Both the position numbers and the translations under genes were made by a program. This document shows positions 52,774 to 62,352 of a stretch of 64,000 nucleotides of DNA, piece by piece. Under the pieces are notes generated by a model. The model was not told the DNA's origin, made no database searches, and saw nothing but the letters and a program-made list of their open reading frames with translations. The number at the start of each line of letters is the position of its first letter. The first letter of the stretch is position 1. This DNA comes from Ktedonobacter racemifer DSM 44963 (GTDB lineage Bacteria > Chloroflexota > Ktedonobacteria > Ktedonobacterales > Ktedonobacteraceae): contig NZ_ADVG01000002.1 in NCBI RefSeq assembly GCF_000178855.1, forward strand, positions 2,666,001 to 2,730,000, read 5' to 3'.

Positions 52774-52820
52774 TTTAGAATGGCCTGCAAGCTTAATACT
52801 GCTTACCAGGCCATCCTAAA
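52774..52820. terminator. 14-bp inverted repeat with one mismatch, between convergent genes
   Basis: Arms 52774-52787 and 52807-52820, with a shorter inner GCAAGC/GCTT pairing. A weaker member of the set, between the small gene and purN. Confidence 0.55.
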
Positions 52821-52836
52821 TCTATTGTTCCGACTC

Positions 52837-53493
52837 TTATACGCGCTGCTGGTGGATCTTGACGGCCTCGACGATCAACTGGTGCTCGACCTTTTTGATG
52901 CGCTCCTGGAGCGTATCTTCGGTGTCACCTGCCTCTATGGGGACCTCGCGGCGACAGATAGGCGGGCCGGCGTCGACCTCGGGAACGACATAATGCACAG
53001 TGCTACCAGTGACGCGCACTCCGGCCTCCAGGGCCTGGAGGGGCGCGTGCATGCCGCGAAAGACGGGGATAAGACTGCCATCGCTGGTGGTGTAGGTGTC
53101 GCCCTTGCCACCATCGGGGATGAGCGCGGGATGCAGGTTAATGATACGCTCGGGGTAACGGGTAATAAAGTCGGCGGAGATGATACGCATAAATCCGGCC
53201 AGGACGATAACGTCTACCTGGAAAAGCTGGAGCAAGTCAATAACCCTTCGCTCCCACTCCTCGCGTGTGCGCCAGGGAAGATAGAGCGCGGGTACTTTAT
53301 GCTTGAGGGCGCGCTGTAAGCCAAAGGCGTTGGCTTTATTGCTGATGACCAGGGCAATCTCGACCCCGGGCAGGTGCCGAGCCTCGATGGCGTCCAGCAG
53401 GGCCTGGAGGTTACTGCCCGAGCCAGAGATCAGGACCGCGATACGCAGCGTTTTTTGCTGCCCATGAGTATGATTGGTGTATTTTGCTTCCAT
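52837..53493 (-). CDS. purN: phosphoribosylglycinamide formyltransferase
   Basis: A 218-residue enzyme adding a formyl group from 10-formyl-tetrahydrofolate to GAR, the third step of purine synthesis. The substrate loop ISGSGSNLQALL is present. Catalytic residues are N119 and H121 (INLHPALIP) and D174 (PEVDAG). Between HPALIP and the normal 'RGMHAPLQAL' an extra ~18 residues (DGGKGDTYTTSDGSLIPV) are inserted. It is the last gene of the pur cluster, 160 bp after purD. Confidence 0.92.
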   Translation of the reverse strand: MEAKYTNHTHGQQKTLRIAVLISGSGSNLQALLDAIEARHLPGVEIALVISNKANAFGLQRALKHKVPALYLPWRTREEWERRVIDLLQLFQVDVIVLAGFMRIISADFITRYPERIINLHPALIPDGGKGDTYTTSDGSLIPVFRGMHAPLQALEAGVRVTGSTVHYVVPEVDAGPPICRREVPIEAGDTEDTLQERIKKVEHQLIVEAVKIHQQRV

Positions 53494-53511
53494 TGTTACT
53501 ATTCATGACTT

Positions 53512-53592
53512 TTCGCGCCTGCGGCGCTCACTTAAGGTAAAGATGTGTGGGCGAGAAGTGCCAGAGGCACTTCTCGCCCACACATCTTTACC
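53512..53592. repeat. head hairpin plus 27-bp perfect inverted repeat
   Basis: Head motif TTCGCGCCTGCGGCGCTCA at 53512-53530, then arms 53536-53562 and 53566-53592, 3-nt loop. It lies between purD and purN, which are codirectional. Confidence 0.75.
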
Positions 53593-53630
53593 CGTTTCTG
53601 CCATACGAATGCGGACATAAACCCTGGATT

Positions 53631-53657
53631 TGTAGGGTCCATGCTTGCATGGACTAT
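53631..53657 (-). repeat. short 3'-end repeat, copy 2 (purD)
   Basis: Read on the minus strand, TATAGTCCATGC ... CATGGACCCTACA. It includes the purD stop codon. It matches the sequence after nuoB (23057-23082) at all but about two positions. Confidence 0.6.
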
Positions 53658-54916
53658 AGGGCGCGGTGGCCGATGTCGCGGCGATACTGCATGCCTTCAA
53701 AGGAGATGAGTTTGGCGGCGGCGTAGGCGCAGTCGGCGGCCTGTTGCAGGGTTTCGCCGTGGGCAACGACGCTAAGGACGCGGCCACCTGCGGTGACGAG
53801 CTGGCCATTTTGCAGGCGTGTGCCGGCATGGAAGACGTGGACGCCCTCCAGTTGATTGGCCTCGTCAACGCCCTGGATGGGTAGGTCGCGCGCGTATTTG
53901 CCGGGATAGCCGCCTGCGGCCAGGGTCAGGCTCATAGCATAGCCGGGATGCCAGAGGGTCTCAGGGTCGATGTGCTGGCCGTCCGCGTAGGCGAGTACAT
54001 CCAGCAGCTCGGCTTTAAGCAGAACCATCAGGGCTTGAGCCTCGGGATCGCCGAAGCGTGTATTATGCTCCAGCACCATGGGACCGCGCTCGGTGAGCAT
54101 GATGTTGGCGTAGAGCACGCCTTTGAAGTGGATGCCGCGCTCCTTGAGGGCCTGGAGTGTGGCGCCGATGACACGCTGCTGAATCTGTGCCTTCTGCTCC
54201 TCGCTGACAAAGGGCAGGGGCGTGTAGGCGCCCATGCCGCCCGTGTTCAAGCCCTGGTCGTTATCGAGGGCGCGCTTGTGATCCTGGCTGAGTGGCAGGA
54301 GCAGAAAATCCGTGCCGTTACAGATGGCGTGCGCGCCGATCTCGTCGCCTTGCAGGTAGTCTTCAACGACGACGACGTCGCCCGCCGCGCCAAAGGCGTG
54401 GTCGACCATCATCTGCTTGAGGGCGTCCTGGGCTGTTTGCATGTCGAGGGCGACGATTGCGCCCTTGCCCGCGGCGTTACCGTCAGCCTTGACGACGACG
54501 GGGGCGCCATGCTCTTCCAGGTAGGCACGGGCCGGTTCGTACTCGGTGAAGGTGCGATGCTGAGCTGTGGGGATGCCTGCCGCGGTCAACAACTCTTTGG
54601 TGAAGGCCTTGCTACCTTCGAGGGCCGCGCCCGCCTGGTTGGGGCCAAAGACGCGCAGGCCCCGCTTCTGGAAGATATCGACGACGCCGTCGATAAGCGG
54701 TACCTCGGGGCCGACGATAGTGTAGTCGATCTTGTTGCGCTCAGCGAAGGCGGCCAACCCCTCCAGATTATCGACGCTAATAGGAAGACATTCCGCGTGG
54801 GGTAGCATGCCGGGATTGCCTGGCGCGGCATAGATGCGGTCGATCCGCTGATCCTGGGCCAGCTTCCAGACCAGTGCATGCTCACGCGCACCCGAGCCGA
54901 TGACAAATACTCGCAC
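53654..54916 (-). CDS. purD: phosphoribosylamine-glycine ligase
   Basis: A 420-residue ATP-grasp enzyme joining phosphoribosylamine and glycine. It starts MRVFVIGSGAREHALVWKL from a GTG codon with AAGGAG 9 nt before. Core motifs are DGNAAGKGAIVA for ATP binding, HDHKRA-like SQDHKRALDNDQGLNTGGMGAY, and EHNTRFGDPEAQALM. It is 18 bp after purF, so cotranscribed. Confidence 0.95.
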   Translation of the reverse strand: MRVFVIGSGAREHALVWKLAQDQRIDRIYAAPGNPGMLPHAECLPISVDNLEGLAAFAERNKIDYTIVGPEVPLIDGVVDIFQKRGLRVFGPNQAGAALEGSKAFTKELLTAAGIPTAQHRTFTEYEPARAYLEEHGAPVVVKADGNAAGKGAIVALDMQTAQDALKQMMVDHAFGAAGDVVVVEDYLQGDEIGAHAICNGTDFLLLPLSQDHKRALDNDQGLNTGGMGAYTPLPFVSEEQKAQIQQRVIGATLQALKERGIHFKGVLYANIMLTERGPMVLEHNTRFGDPEAQALMVLLKAELLDVLAYADGQHIDPETLWHPGYAMSLTLAAGGYPGKYARDLPIQGVDEANQLEGVHVFHAGTRLQNGQLVTAGGRVLSVVAHGETLQQAADCAYAAAKLISFEGMQYRRDIGHRAL

Positions 54917-54934
54917 GAAATTTTTCTCCTTCTG

Positions 54935-56440
54935 TTATGAGCGCACGCCACGAGGAATGACGGGCACACGCCTGGGACCATGCTGAGACTCGACCTGGGG
55001 GTCAAAGGGCCAGCCCTGCATCTCCATACACCCATAACAAAACTCTTGATGCAGCATTTTCAGTGCGCGGGGATCGTCCACCTGGCGAGGATCAACATCG
55101 ACCGTTTCATCGATATGGGCGGCGTTGATCGCGCGCCCCAGTCCCGGCAAGCTGAGATAGCCCAGGCTATCGACACCCATGTAGTCGGCAACCTCCTGCA
55201 CGGTACGACCTGCGGCGATTAATTCTTTGTCGCGCGGAATATCGATGCCGAAGTAGCAGGGGTGACGCAGGGGCGGCGAGCTGATGCGCAGGTGTATCTC
55301 CTTCGCGCCATAGTTGCGTAGCGCGGAGGCCAGGCGCTTGAGCGTATTGCCGCGTACAATCGAGTCGTCGACGATAATCAGGCGCTTGCCCTCGATTTTA
55401 GTGCGCACGAAGTTGAATTTCAGGTCTACTTCGAGCTGGCGCAGGCGCTGGTCAGGCTTGATGAATGAGCGATCGCTATAGCGATTCTTGATGATACCCT
55501 GGCTATAGGGAATCCCGGAAGTCTCAGCATAGCCCAGGGCTGCCGGAATGGATGAATCGGGAACAGGAACGACCAGGTCCGCCTCTACAGGATGCTCATA
55601 GGCCAGCTCGCGTCCCAGAGCCTCGCGCACCTCGTAGGTATAGCGATTGTTGATACGCGAAGTCGCGTCCGAGAAGTAGATATACTCGAAGACGCAGAGC
55701 GAGTGGCGAGGCAGCCCAAAGAGCATCTCCGAGTGGATGCCATCCTCATCGATAGTTACCAGTTCGCCTGGCTCGACTTTGCGCACAAACTCGGCTCCAG
55801 TGCGGTCCAGCGCGCAGGATTCCGAGGCCACAATCCAGCTATCGCCCAACTTGCCAATGCACAGCGGGCGCATCCCCCAGGGATCACGCGTCGCGTACAG
55901 TTTATTCTGAGCAAGGATCACCAGGCTAAATGAGCCACGCAGGTGCTGCAAAGTGTCCGCCAGGCGCTCATTAAAGGTTTTCCCCTCTGAGCGATGTAGC
56001 ATCAAGGCAATGACTTCGCTGTCCGTCGTTGAACGGAACGAGTCCTCAGGGAAGGCGTTACGCAGCATAGCTCCATTTACCAGGTCACCATTGTGCGCGA
56101 TGGCCAGCGATTCATACTGTCCAGCACGATTACCTACGACAAAAGGACCGGCATTCTCGACGCAGCTTGAACCCGTGGTGGAATAGCGCACGTGGCCTAT
56201 GCCTGCATAGGTAGAAGGCAGGCTGGCCCCCGAATCGGTAAATACCTCGCGCACCTTGCCCATGCCTACACGATAAACAATCTGGTCTTCATCGTCATAG
56301 ACAGCCATGCCCGCGCTCTCCTGCCCACGGTGCTGCAAGGCTGTCAAAGCCAGGGTAATGTAGCTACGTACATCCAGGCTTGTATTGCCATGAGGCGCGT
56401 AAATTCCGACGACTCCGCATGCATCATGAAGTCGCTCCAT
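54935..56440 (-). CDS. purF: amidophosphoribosyltransferase
   Basis: A 501-residue enzyme for the first committed step of purine synthesis, making phosphoribosylamine from PRPP and glutamine. The nucleophile Cys8 lies in HDACGVVGIY behind a 7-residue propeptide, which is normally removed. The PRPP loop is RLIIVDDSIVRGNTLKRL. I chose ATG 56440 with GAGGAG 8 nt before. The C-terminal CYGCMEM could bind a cluster, but this is only suggestive. It is 31 bp after purC. Confidence 0.95.
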   Translation of the reverse strand: MERLHDACGVVGIYAPHGNTSLDVRSYITLALTALQHRGQESAGMAVYDDEDQIVYRVGMGKVREVFTDSGASLPSTYAGIGHVRYSTTGSSCVENAGPFVVGNRAGQYESLAIAHNGDLVNGAMLRNAFPEDSFRSTTDSEVIALMLHRSEGKTFNERLADTLQHLRGSFSLVILAQNKLYATRDPWGMRPLCIGKLGDSWIVASESCALDRTGAEFVRKVEPGELVTIDEDGIHSEMLFGLPRHSLCVFEYIYFSDATSRINNRYTYEVREALGRELAYEHPVEADLVVPVPDSSIPAALGYAETSGIPYSQGIIKNRYSDRSFIKPDQRLRQLEVDLKFNFVRTKIEGKRLIIVDDSIVRGNTLKRLASALRNYGAKEIHLRISSPPLRHPCYFGIDIPRDKELIAAGRTVQEVADYMGVDSLGYLSLPGLGRAINAAHIDETVDVDPRQVDDPRALKMLHQEFCYGCMEMQGWPFDPQVESQHGPRRVPVIPRGVRS

Positions 56441-56471
56441 CGCTGAACTCCTCTCTGGTAAGATGATCACA

Positions 56472-57230
56472 TTAAATACTCAGCTTGCCCGTAAGATCAG
56501 CGACCAGGGCATAACGATCCGCGATCTCGCGCAGACTGTCCGAGGTGACTTCCTGGAGGTTGCGGTAGACCTGCTTATCGAGCATACGATTCTTGTCACC
56601 ACCAGGCCAGAGCCGCCAACTATCATTATCAATTACATCGGCAACTAATAACTGACCCTGAGGGTCGCGACCAAACTCAATCTTGAGATCAACCATGGTC
56701 ACATCCATTTTGGCCCAGGCAGTCTCTAGTACTGCAAAGACGCGCCGTCCCTCGCGCGCCATCCAGTCGATCTCCTCCTGCGTCGCAATGCCTTGCTGTA
56801 TGATCTCTTCAGGTTGAATCTGCGGATCATGACGCGCATCATCTTTCAGGAAGGTCTCAATCAGGACGGGATCAAAGCGGGTACCTTCGCTTACTTCGGG
56901 GTGGCGCTTCAAGAATGATCCGGTCGCGAGACGTCGCTGTACATGCTCAATGGGCAGCATCTCACAGCGCTTAACCAGCATCGTGACCTCGTCAACTTTT
57001 TTCACGAAGTGCGTATTGATACCAGCCTCATTCAACAGGCGGAACACGTTGGCAGTCGTCGTCGTGCTCCAACGCGATTTCCCCTCTAGCTCGTTGCGGC
57101 GCGCACCATCGCCCGCAGTAATCTGATCCTTGCTGACCATATAGGCCAGCTGCTCGTCCTGTGGATAGCTATAAATCCGTTTGGTCTTGCCTTCCGTCAG
57201 CAAGGGTCCAAACTGCGCGTGTTGTGTCAT
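56472..57230 (-). CDS. purC: phosphoribosylaminoimidazole-succinocarboxamide synthase
   Basis: A 252-residue enzyme condensing CAIR with aspartate. The start LLTEGKTKRIYSYPQDEQLAYM and the later EVTMLVKRCEMLPIEHVQRR are typical. DLKIEFGRDPQGQLLVADVI, and DNDSWRLWPGGDKNRMLDKQ, give the conserved Mg-ATP region. No strong ribosome site is seen. A 134-bp space with an imperfect palindrome separates it from purQM. Confidence 0.95.
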   Translation of the reverse strand: MTQHAQFGPLLTEGKTKRIYSYPQDEQLAYMVSKDQITAGDGARRNELEGKSRWSTTTTANVFRLLNEAGINTHFVKKVDEVTMLVKRCEMLPIEHVQRRLATGSFLKRHPEVSEGTRFDPVLIETFLKDDARHDPQIQPEEIIQQGIATQEEIDWMAREGRRVFAVLETAWAKMDVTMVDLKIEFGRDPQGQLLVADVIDNDSWRLWPGGDKNRMLDKQVYRNLQEVTSDSLREIADRYALVADLTGKLSI

Positions 57231-57268
57231 GAGTTTCTTGTCTCCGGGAGAAGTGTGGGCACATGGGA

Positions 57269-57359
57269 GCGCTACTTACGTACGCGTCTACGCTGGGGAG
57301 CAAATATGCTTCCGGGGAAGATATTCGCCCGAAGGCGTAGGCGTGCACGTAAGTAGCGC
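57269..57359. repeat. 25-bp inverted repeat with three mismatches
   Basis: Arms 57269-57293 and 57335-57359 with a 41-nt centre that has internal pairing of its own. It lies between purQM and purC. Less perfect than others in the set. Confidence 0.55.
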
Positions 57360-57364
57360 ACGCA

Positions 57365-59302
57365 CTAATGAATAAGAACGGCACCCTGTCCCTCGCGAAT
57401 GGTGCCGATCTGGACCAGCTCGGGAAGGATGCTGCGCGCCTCAAGCGCGCTCTTGGGTGAGAGCACAAATATCATGCCAATACCCATATTAAAGGTTCGA
57501 TAGAGTTCTTCTTGAGGCAGACTGCTCAAGCGTGCCAGGAGCTGAAAGAGCGGCGGCACCTGCCAGGAGCCGGTTTCGATCTCAGCCTGGGTACCAGGGG
57601 GCAGGACACGCGAGATATTGCCCTGGAAACCGCCGCCTGTGATGTGTGCCATACCCTTGATGAAGCGACCACGATCCGCCAGATAGGAGCGAATTTCCTG
57701 CACCTCGCGCAAATAGCAGCGATGGGGGCGCAGGAGCGCGTCTGCCAGCGGCTCTCCCAGTTCAGGATAGACAGTATCGAGCGAGGTCTGGGCGAAGAGC
57801 TTGCGCACCAGCGAGTAGCCATTCGTGTGCAGACCGCTGGAGGGTAGGCCCAGGATATAATCTCCTACACTGATCGTGCTGCCATTGACGATCTCGTCCT
57901 GCTCTACGATACCAACAATGGTTCCCGCCAGGTCGAAGGCGCCGGGCATATACACGTCGGGCATCTCGGCAGTTTCGCCACCGAGCAGGGCACAGCCAGC
58001 CTCTTTACAGGCCTCGGCCACTCCCTGGACGATTCTGGCGACTTGCACCGGGTCAAGCTTATTGACGGCGACATAATCCATAAAGAAGAGCGGGCGTGCA
58101 CCCATCATCAGCAGATCATTTACCGAATGGTTCACGATATCGTAGCCGATGGTGTCATAGCACTTAGCCTGGGCCGCGATTAAGGTTTTGGTACCCACAC
58201 CATCGGTGGAGGAGACCAGGGCCGGACGACGCATTTTATCGAGCGCGTGCAGGCTCATCGCGCCCGCGAAAGCGCCGACGCTCTCCAGCACCTCGGGTCC
58301 ATGCGTGGACTGGACAGCCTTCTTCATCAGGCGCACGGCCTGCTCGCCCGCGATGACATCGACGCCACTCTCGGCATAAGAGAGCGGGGTAATCGTGACG
58401 CTGGGAGCCTGGGCCGCGCTTGTGGCGCTACTAGCTCCCGCAACACTCTGAGAAGCCAGGGGCGAGGCCTCTGGACGGCTCACCGGCGTCACGCCTTCAC
58501 CGCTGACGAACTTCTGCGCATAGTTAAAGGCATTCTGGAAGATGAGCAGGCCATCGCCGATATCGCCCGTGAGGGAGCGGCGCTGGGGATGCTGAAGCGC
58601 GCTCACAAAGCGCTCTGGATGAGGCATCAGGCCAAAGACGTTGCCCTGAGCGTTACAAGCGCCCGCGATGTTGTCCATCGAGCCATTGGGGTTGGCAGGG
58701 TACTGAACCATCTCGCCAGTGCGACCGGCGGGCGTGGCGTAGACCAGGGGAAGCTGACCGCTGGTATGCAGTTCGCTCAGGTCGCCGTTATACACAAACT
58801 GGCCCTCGCCGTGGGCCACAGGGAACTCGACGGGCTTGTCGATCCCCTGCGTAAAGACGCAGTTGCTTGGCTGGGTGACAAGCGTGATCCAGCGACATTC
58901 AAACTGTGCCAGGGCATTCTCGGTCAGCGAGGCCCGCGCCACGTCGCCCGCGCCATCACTTACCAGGACGCCGGGCAGCAGACCCGCGCGTACCAGGACC
59001 TGGAAGCCGTTACAGACGCCCAGGACCAGGCGACCATCGGCCACAAAGCGGCGCAATTGATCGCCCAGGTGAATGGTCAAGTTCTTGGCCAGCAGCGTGC
59101 CCGCGCCCAGGTCATCACCATAGGAGAAGCCGCCGGGCAGGGCGAGAAAATGATATTCTAGCAGAGACTCTGGATTCTTTAACAACTGGTTGATATGCAC
59201 CAGCTCTGTCTCAAAGCCCACCAGGCGACAGGCATACGCCATCTCCCGGTCACAATTGATGCCAGGGGCGCGCAGAACGAGCGCGCGTGGTTTCCTGGTC
59301 AT
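57365..59302 (-). CDS. purQM: fusion of FGAM synthase glutaminase subunit (PurQ) and AIR synthetase (PurM)
   Basis: A 645-residue two-domain protein in one uninterrupted frame. Residues 1-265 are PurQ: nucleophile C97 in LGVCNGFQVL, His228/Glu230 in MPHPERFV, and LPGGFSYGDDLGAG. A Ser/Ala-rich linker spans about 268-302. Residues ~303-645 are PurM: SYAESGVDVIAGE, STDGVGTKTLIA, NDLLMMGARPLFFMDY, GGETAEMPDVY. PurQ supplies ammonia to PurL; PurM then closes the imidazole ring of its product. ATG 59302 has GGAGG upstream and overlaps the purL stop. Confidence 0.93.
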   Translation of the reverse strand: MTRKPRALVLRAPGINCDREMAYACRLVGFETELVHINQLLKNPESLLEYHFLALPGGFSYGDDLGAGTLLAKNLTIHLGDQLRRFVADGRLVLGVCNGFQVLVRAGLLPGVLVSDGAGDVARASLTENALAQFECRWITLVTQPSNCVFTQGIDKPVEFPVAHGEGQFVYNGDLSELHTSGQLPLVYATPAGRTGEMVQYPANPNGSMDNIAGACNAQGNVFGLMPHPERFVSALQHPQRRSLTGDIGDGLLIFQNAFNYAQKFVSGEGVTPVSRPEASPLASQSVAGASSATSAAQAPSVTITPLSYAESGVDVIAGEQAVRLMKKAVQSTHGPEVLESVGAFAGAMSLHALDKMRRPALVSSTDGVGTKTLIAAQAKCYDTIGYDIVNHSVNDLLMMGARPLFFMDYVAVNKLDPVQVARIVQGVAEACKEAGCALLGGETAEMPDVYMPGAFDLAGTIVGIVEQDEIVNGSTISVGDYILGLPSSGLHTNGYSLVRKLFAQTSLDTVYPELGEPLADALLRPHRCYLREVQEIRSYLADRGRFIKGMAHITGGGFQGNISRVLPPGTQAEIETGSWQVPPLFQLLARLSSLPQEELYRTFNMGIGMIFVLSPKSALEARSILPELVQIGTIREGQGAVLIH

Positions 59303-62300
59303 GCCTGTCCTCCCTTCCATGACTCTTGCAGTTCCTCAACGCTAACGTTAATCAGCTCTTCGTCGCCGTCCTGGACAATGAAGCGTGGAGTATTGGTCAC
59401 CATGCCCAGGTAGGTCAGATCGGCGGCACCCGCGGCACGCATATGCTGCTCAAAGGTGCTCAACTGCTCAGGCGTAACCTCGACGATAAAGCGCGAAGGA
59501 GACTCGCTAAAGAGTCGCACGATATCGCGCGCATGTGGATGCACCTCGTTGAGAGCCGCGCTCTCGCGTCCAACCTGCGCCACATCCAGTTTGACACCCA
59601 GCAGGCTCGCCAGCGACATCTCGGCCGCCGCGACCGCCAGGCCACCTTCTGAGAGATCGTGACAGGCGCGCACCAGGCCCTGGCGAATGGCTTCGCCAAG
59701 CGCCTTCATGGTCGTATACGCGCGCTCAATATGCACCGTTGGTACCGAGGTACGCGGCACAAACGCCTTGAATGAAGCCTGGTCGATCACCTCGGTATAG
59801 TGCGAACCCGCCAGCTCGTTGCGCGTCTCGCCAACGAGGTAGAGCAGGTTGCCCGGCGTCTTGAGCGACATATCGACGCTCTTGCTCGCGTCCTCGATCA
59901 CGCCGACCGCTGAGATCACTAGAGTCGCGATCACGGGCAAACGCTTGCCATCGGCGCGATACTCGTTATTCAGGCTATCTTTACCGGAGATGAACGGCAC
60001 TTTAAAGCCGACCGAGGCATCATAGCAGCCCTTCACGGCGCGCACCAGCGTGCCAAGCTGCTCGGGATCATTGGGATTGCCCCAGCAGAAGTTATCTAGC
60101 ACAGAGGTACGGGTGATGTCGCCACCGACGGCGGTCAGGTTGCGCAGGGCCTCGTCAACGGCATTGAGCGCCATCTGATAGGGGTCAACCTTGCCATAGA
60201 GCGGGTTGACGCCGTTTGAAAGCACGATACCGGCCTTCGTCGGCTCACCGACAATAGGCCGGAGCACCGCGGCGTCGCCTGGGCCATTGCCCGCGCGTCC
60301 CACCATGGGTTTGAGCACTGTCGCGCCCTGGACCTCGTGGTCATAGCGGCGCACCACATCCTCCTTCGAGGCAATGTTCGCGTGGCGCAGCAGCGTCAGG
60401 AGAGTTGGGGTAATCGAATGCGTGATGGCCTCGGCGTTGCCCTCTGTCCACTGTGAAGGCTGAGCAGTCGCGCTCTCTGGTCGTGTCCACAGCGCTTCAA
60501 GCGTCTTGATGGGATTGCCATCATGCAGGAAGTCCATGGCGATATTGGCGATCACCTCGTTCTGATAGGTCACCGTCAGGAGCTGATCGCTGGTAAACTC
60601 GCCGATGATGCTGGCCTCGACCTCTTCGATGGCACAGATGTCCAGCAGTTCCTGCAAATGCTCCTGGGGAACCGCCAGCACCATGCGCTCCTGAGCCTCG
60701 GAGAGCCAGATCTCCCAGGGCGCCAGGCCCTGATATTTGAGGGGAGCTTTGGTCAGCTCTACGCGCACGCCAGTCTTCGAACCCATCTCGCCCACAGCGG
60801 AGGAGAAACCGCCCGCGCCGCAGTCAGTAATCGCGTGATAGAGGCCACGGTCACGTGCCTGGATGATCACGTCGGTCACTTTTTTCTCAGTGATGGGCGC
60901 GCCAATCTGGACAGCCGTCCCGGCCTGGGTATTGATCTCATGGCTCATCTCACCGGAGGAGAAGGTCGCGCCATGCACACCGTCGCGGCCGGTACGTCCA
61001 CCGAGGACGACCACCAGGTCACCCGGATCAACCTTGCTGGGATGGCTTCCATGGGGCAACATGCCCAGGCAGCCACAGAAGACGAGCGGGTTATAAGTGT
61101 AGCCGGGATGGTAGAGCACCGCGCCATTGACCGTGGGGATACCCATCTTATTGCCATAGTCACGCACACCATTCACCACACCGCTGGCGATGCGCCGTGG
61201 AGGTATGATGCCTTTGGGCAGCGAGGCGCTCTCGGCCTCAAGTGGCCCGAAACAGAGGATATCGGTACAGGCAATCGGCTCCGCCGAGACGCCAACGACG
61301 TCGCGGATCACGCCACCCACGCCCGTATTCGCACCACCAAAGGGTTCGATGGCCGAGGGGTGGTTGTGCGTCTCTACTTTGAAGGCGATATCGTGTGTAT
61401 CGGTAAAGCGCACGATACCCGCGTTATCGCTGAAGGCCGAGACCAGGTCGGGATGCTGGACCTCGTTGGTGGCACGCATGATATAGCTCTTGAGCAGGCC
61501 ACGGATGGTCTCATTCTCGGCCTCGTTTCCCTGGGCATCCAGCTCGCGGTAGGCAATGGTCGCCTTAAAAGTTTTATGCGAACAATGCTCTGACCAGGTC
61601 TGGGCCAGGGTCTCCAGCTCGATATCGGTTGGCTCGCGTCCCTGCTCGCGGAAATGCTGCTGAATGACGCGCATCTCGTCCAGACTCAGCGAGAGCAGAC
61701 CTTTTTTACTGACCTCGAGCAATTGCTCATCACTCATCTGGGTGAGCGGAATTGTTGCCACCTGAGAGCCTGCCACATCGGCGACTGGCACGGCCTCAGA
61801 CGTATTTGCGGCCTCGGGCTGTGAGCCATTGCCATGCGCCGGATGGAGTTCATAATGCTGAATCACGGGATTATAGAGCAAGGCATCGGCGAGGGTACTT
61901 ACTTCGGCCTCGCTCAAGCGCTCATCCAGCAAATAGCGTCTCCCCGTCTCCACACGCGCAATACCAGTCAGGCCCAACATACGTGCGCCCTCCAGGACGC
62001 TCTCGGCCAGGGTATCGGTTACACCAGGGTGAAAAAAGACATCGACCGTATGCGCGGTGTCGGCATAGGTCGATAAGTGAGCTTCCTGGATAACCGGGTC
62101 GGTAAGCAACTCCTGGGAGAGCCGCTCAACGTCCTGGGGTGAGAGTGAGCCAATAAGGTGATAGAGTTGAGCTGTATGAAGGTAAAGCGGGGCATCAGCG
62201 ATAGTAGCAAGCGATGGAAGAGAATCTATCGATAATTGTGCGATGTCACGAGCAAGTTGACGGGCATGCACATCGTGGCGCTCCGCGGTTGCTCGCACTT

Positions 62301-62319
62301 CAATATGATATGATGTCAC
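59299..62319 (-). CDS. purL: FGAM synthase, PurS-PurL fusion
   Basis: A 1006-residue protein. Residues about 1-155 hold PurS-like sequence, probably two copies; the clearer one has VDVFFHPGVTDTLAESVLEG and LGLTGIARVETGRRYLL. A linker follows to ~185. The PurL part starts LTQMSDEQLLEVSKKG, with TWSEHCSHKTF, KVETHNHPSAIEPFGGANTGVGG and SGKDSLNNEY. It makes FGAM from FGAR with ammonia from PurQ. First gene of the cluster; its stop overlaps purQM by 4 nt. Confidence 0.92.
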   Translation of the reverse strand: MTSYHIEVRATAERHDVHARQLARDIAQLSIDSLPSLATIADAPLYLHTAQLYHLIGSLSPQDVERLSQELLTDPVIQEAHLSTYADTAHTVDVFFHPGVTDTLAESVLEGARMLGLTGIARVETGRRYLLDERLSEAEVSTLADALLYNPVIQHYELHPAHGNGSQPEAANTSEAVPVADVAGSQVATIPLTQMSDEQLLEVSKKGLLSLSLDEMRVIQQHFREQGREPTDIELETLAQTWSEHCSHKTFKATIAYRELDAQGNEAENETIRGLLKSYIMRATNEVQHPDLVSAFSDNAGIVRFTDTHDIAFKVETHNHPSAIEPFGGANTGVGGVIRDVVGVSAEPIACTDILCFGPLEAESASLPKGIIPPRRIASGVVNGVRDYGNKMGIPTVNGAVLYHPGYTYNPLVFCGCLGMLPHGSHPSKVDPGDLVVVLGGRTGRDGVHGATFSSGEMSHEINTQAGTAVQIGAPITEKKVTDVIIQARDRGLYHAITDCGAGGFSSAVGEMGSKTGVRVELTKAPLKYQGLAPWEIWLSEAQERMVLAVPQEHLQELLDICAIEEVEASIIGEFTSDQLLTVTYQNEVIANIAMDFLHDGNPIKTLEALWTRPESATAQPSQWTEGNAEAITHSITPTLLTLLRHANIASKEDVVRRYDHEVQGATVLKPMVGRAGNGPGDAAVLRPIVGEPTKAGIVLSNGVNPLYGKVDPYQMALNAVDEALRNLTAVGGDITRTSVLDNFCWGNPNDPEQLGTLVRAVKGCYDASVGFKVPFISGKDSLNNEYRADGKRLPVIATLVISAVGVIEDASKSVDMSLKTPGNLLYLVGETRNELAGSHYTEVIDQASFKAFVPRTSVPTVHIERAYTTMKALGEAIRQGLVRACHDLSEGGLAVAAAEMSLASLLGVKLDVAQVGRESAALNEVHPHARDIVRLFSESPSRFIVEVTPEQLSTFEQHMRAAGAADLTYLGMVTNTPRFIVQDGDEELINVSVEELQESWKGGQA

Positions 62320-62352
62320 GTTTCTGTTTCCTGGCTGGCATTATAGCTTAAG

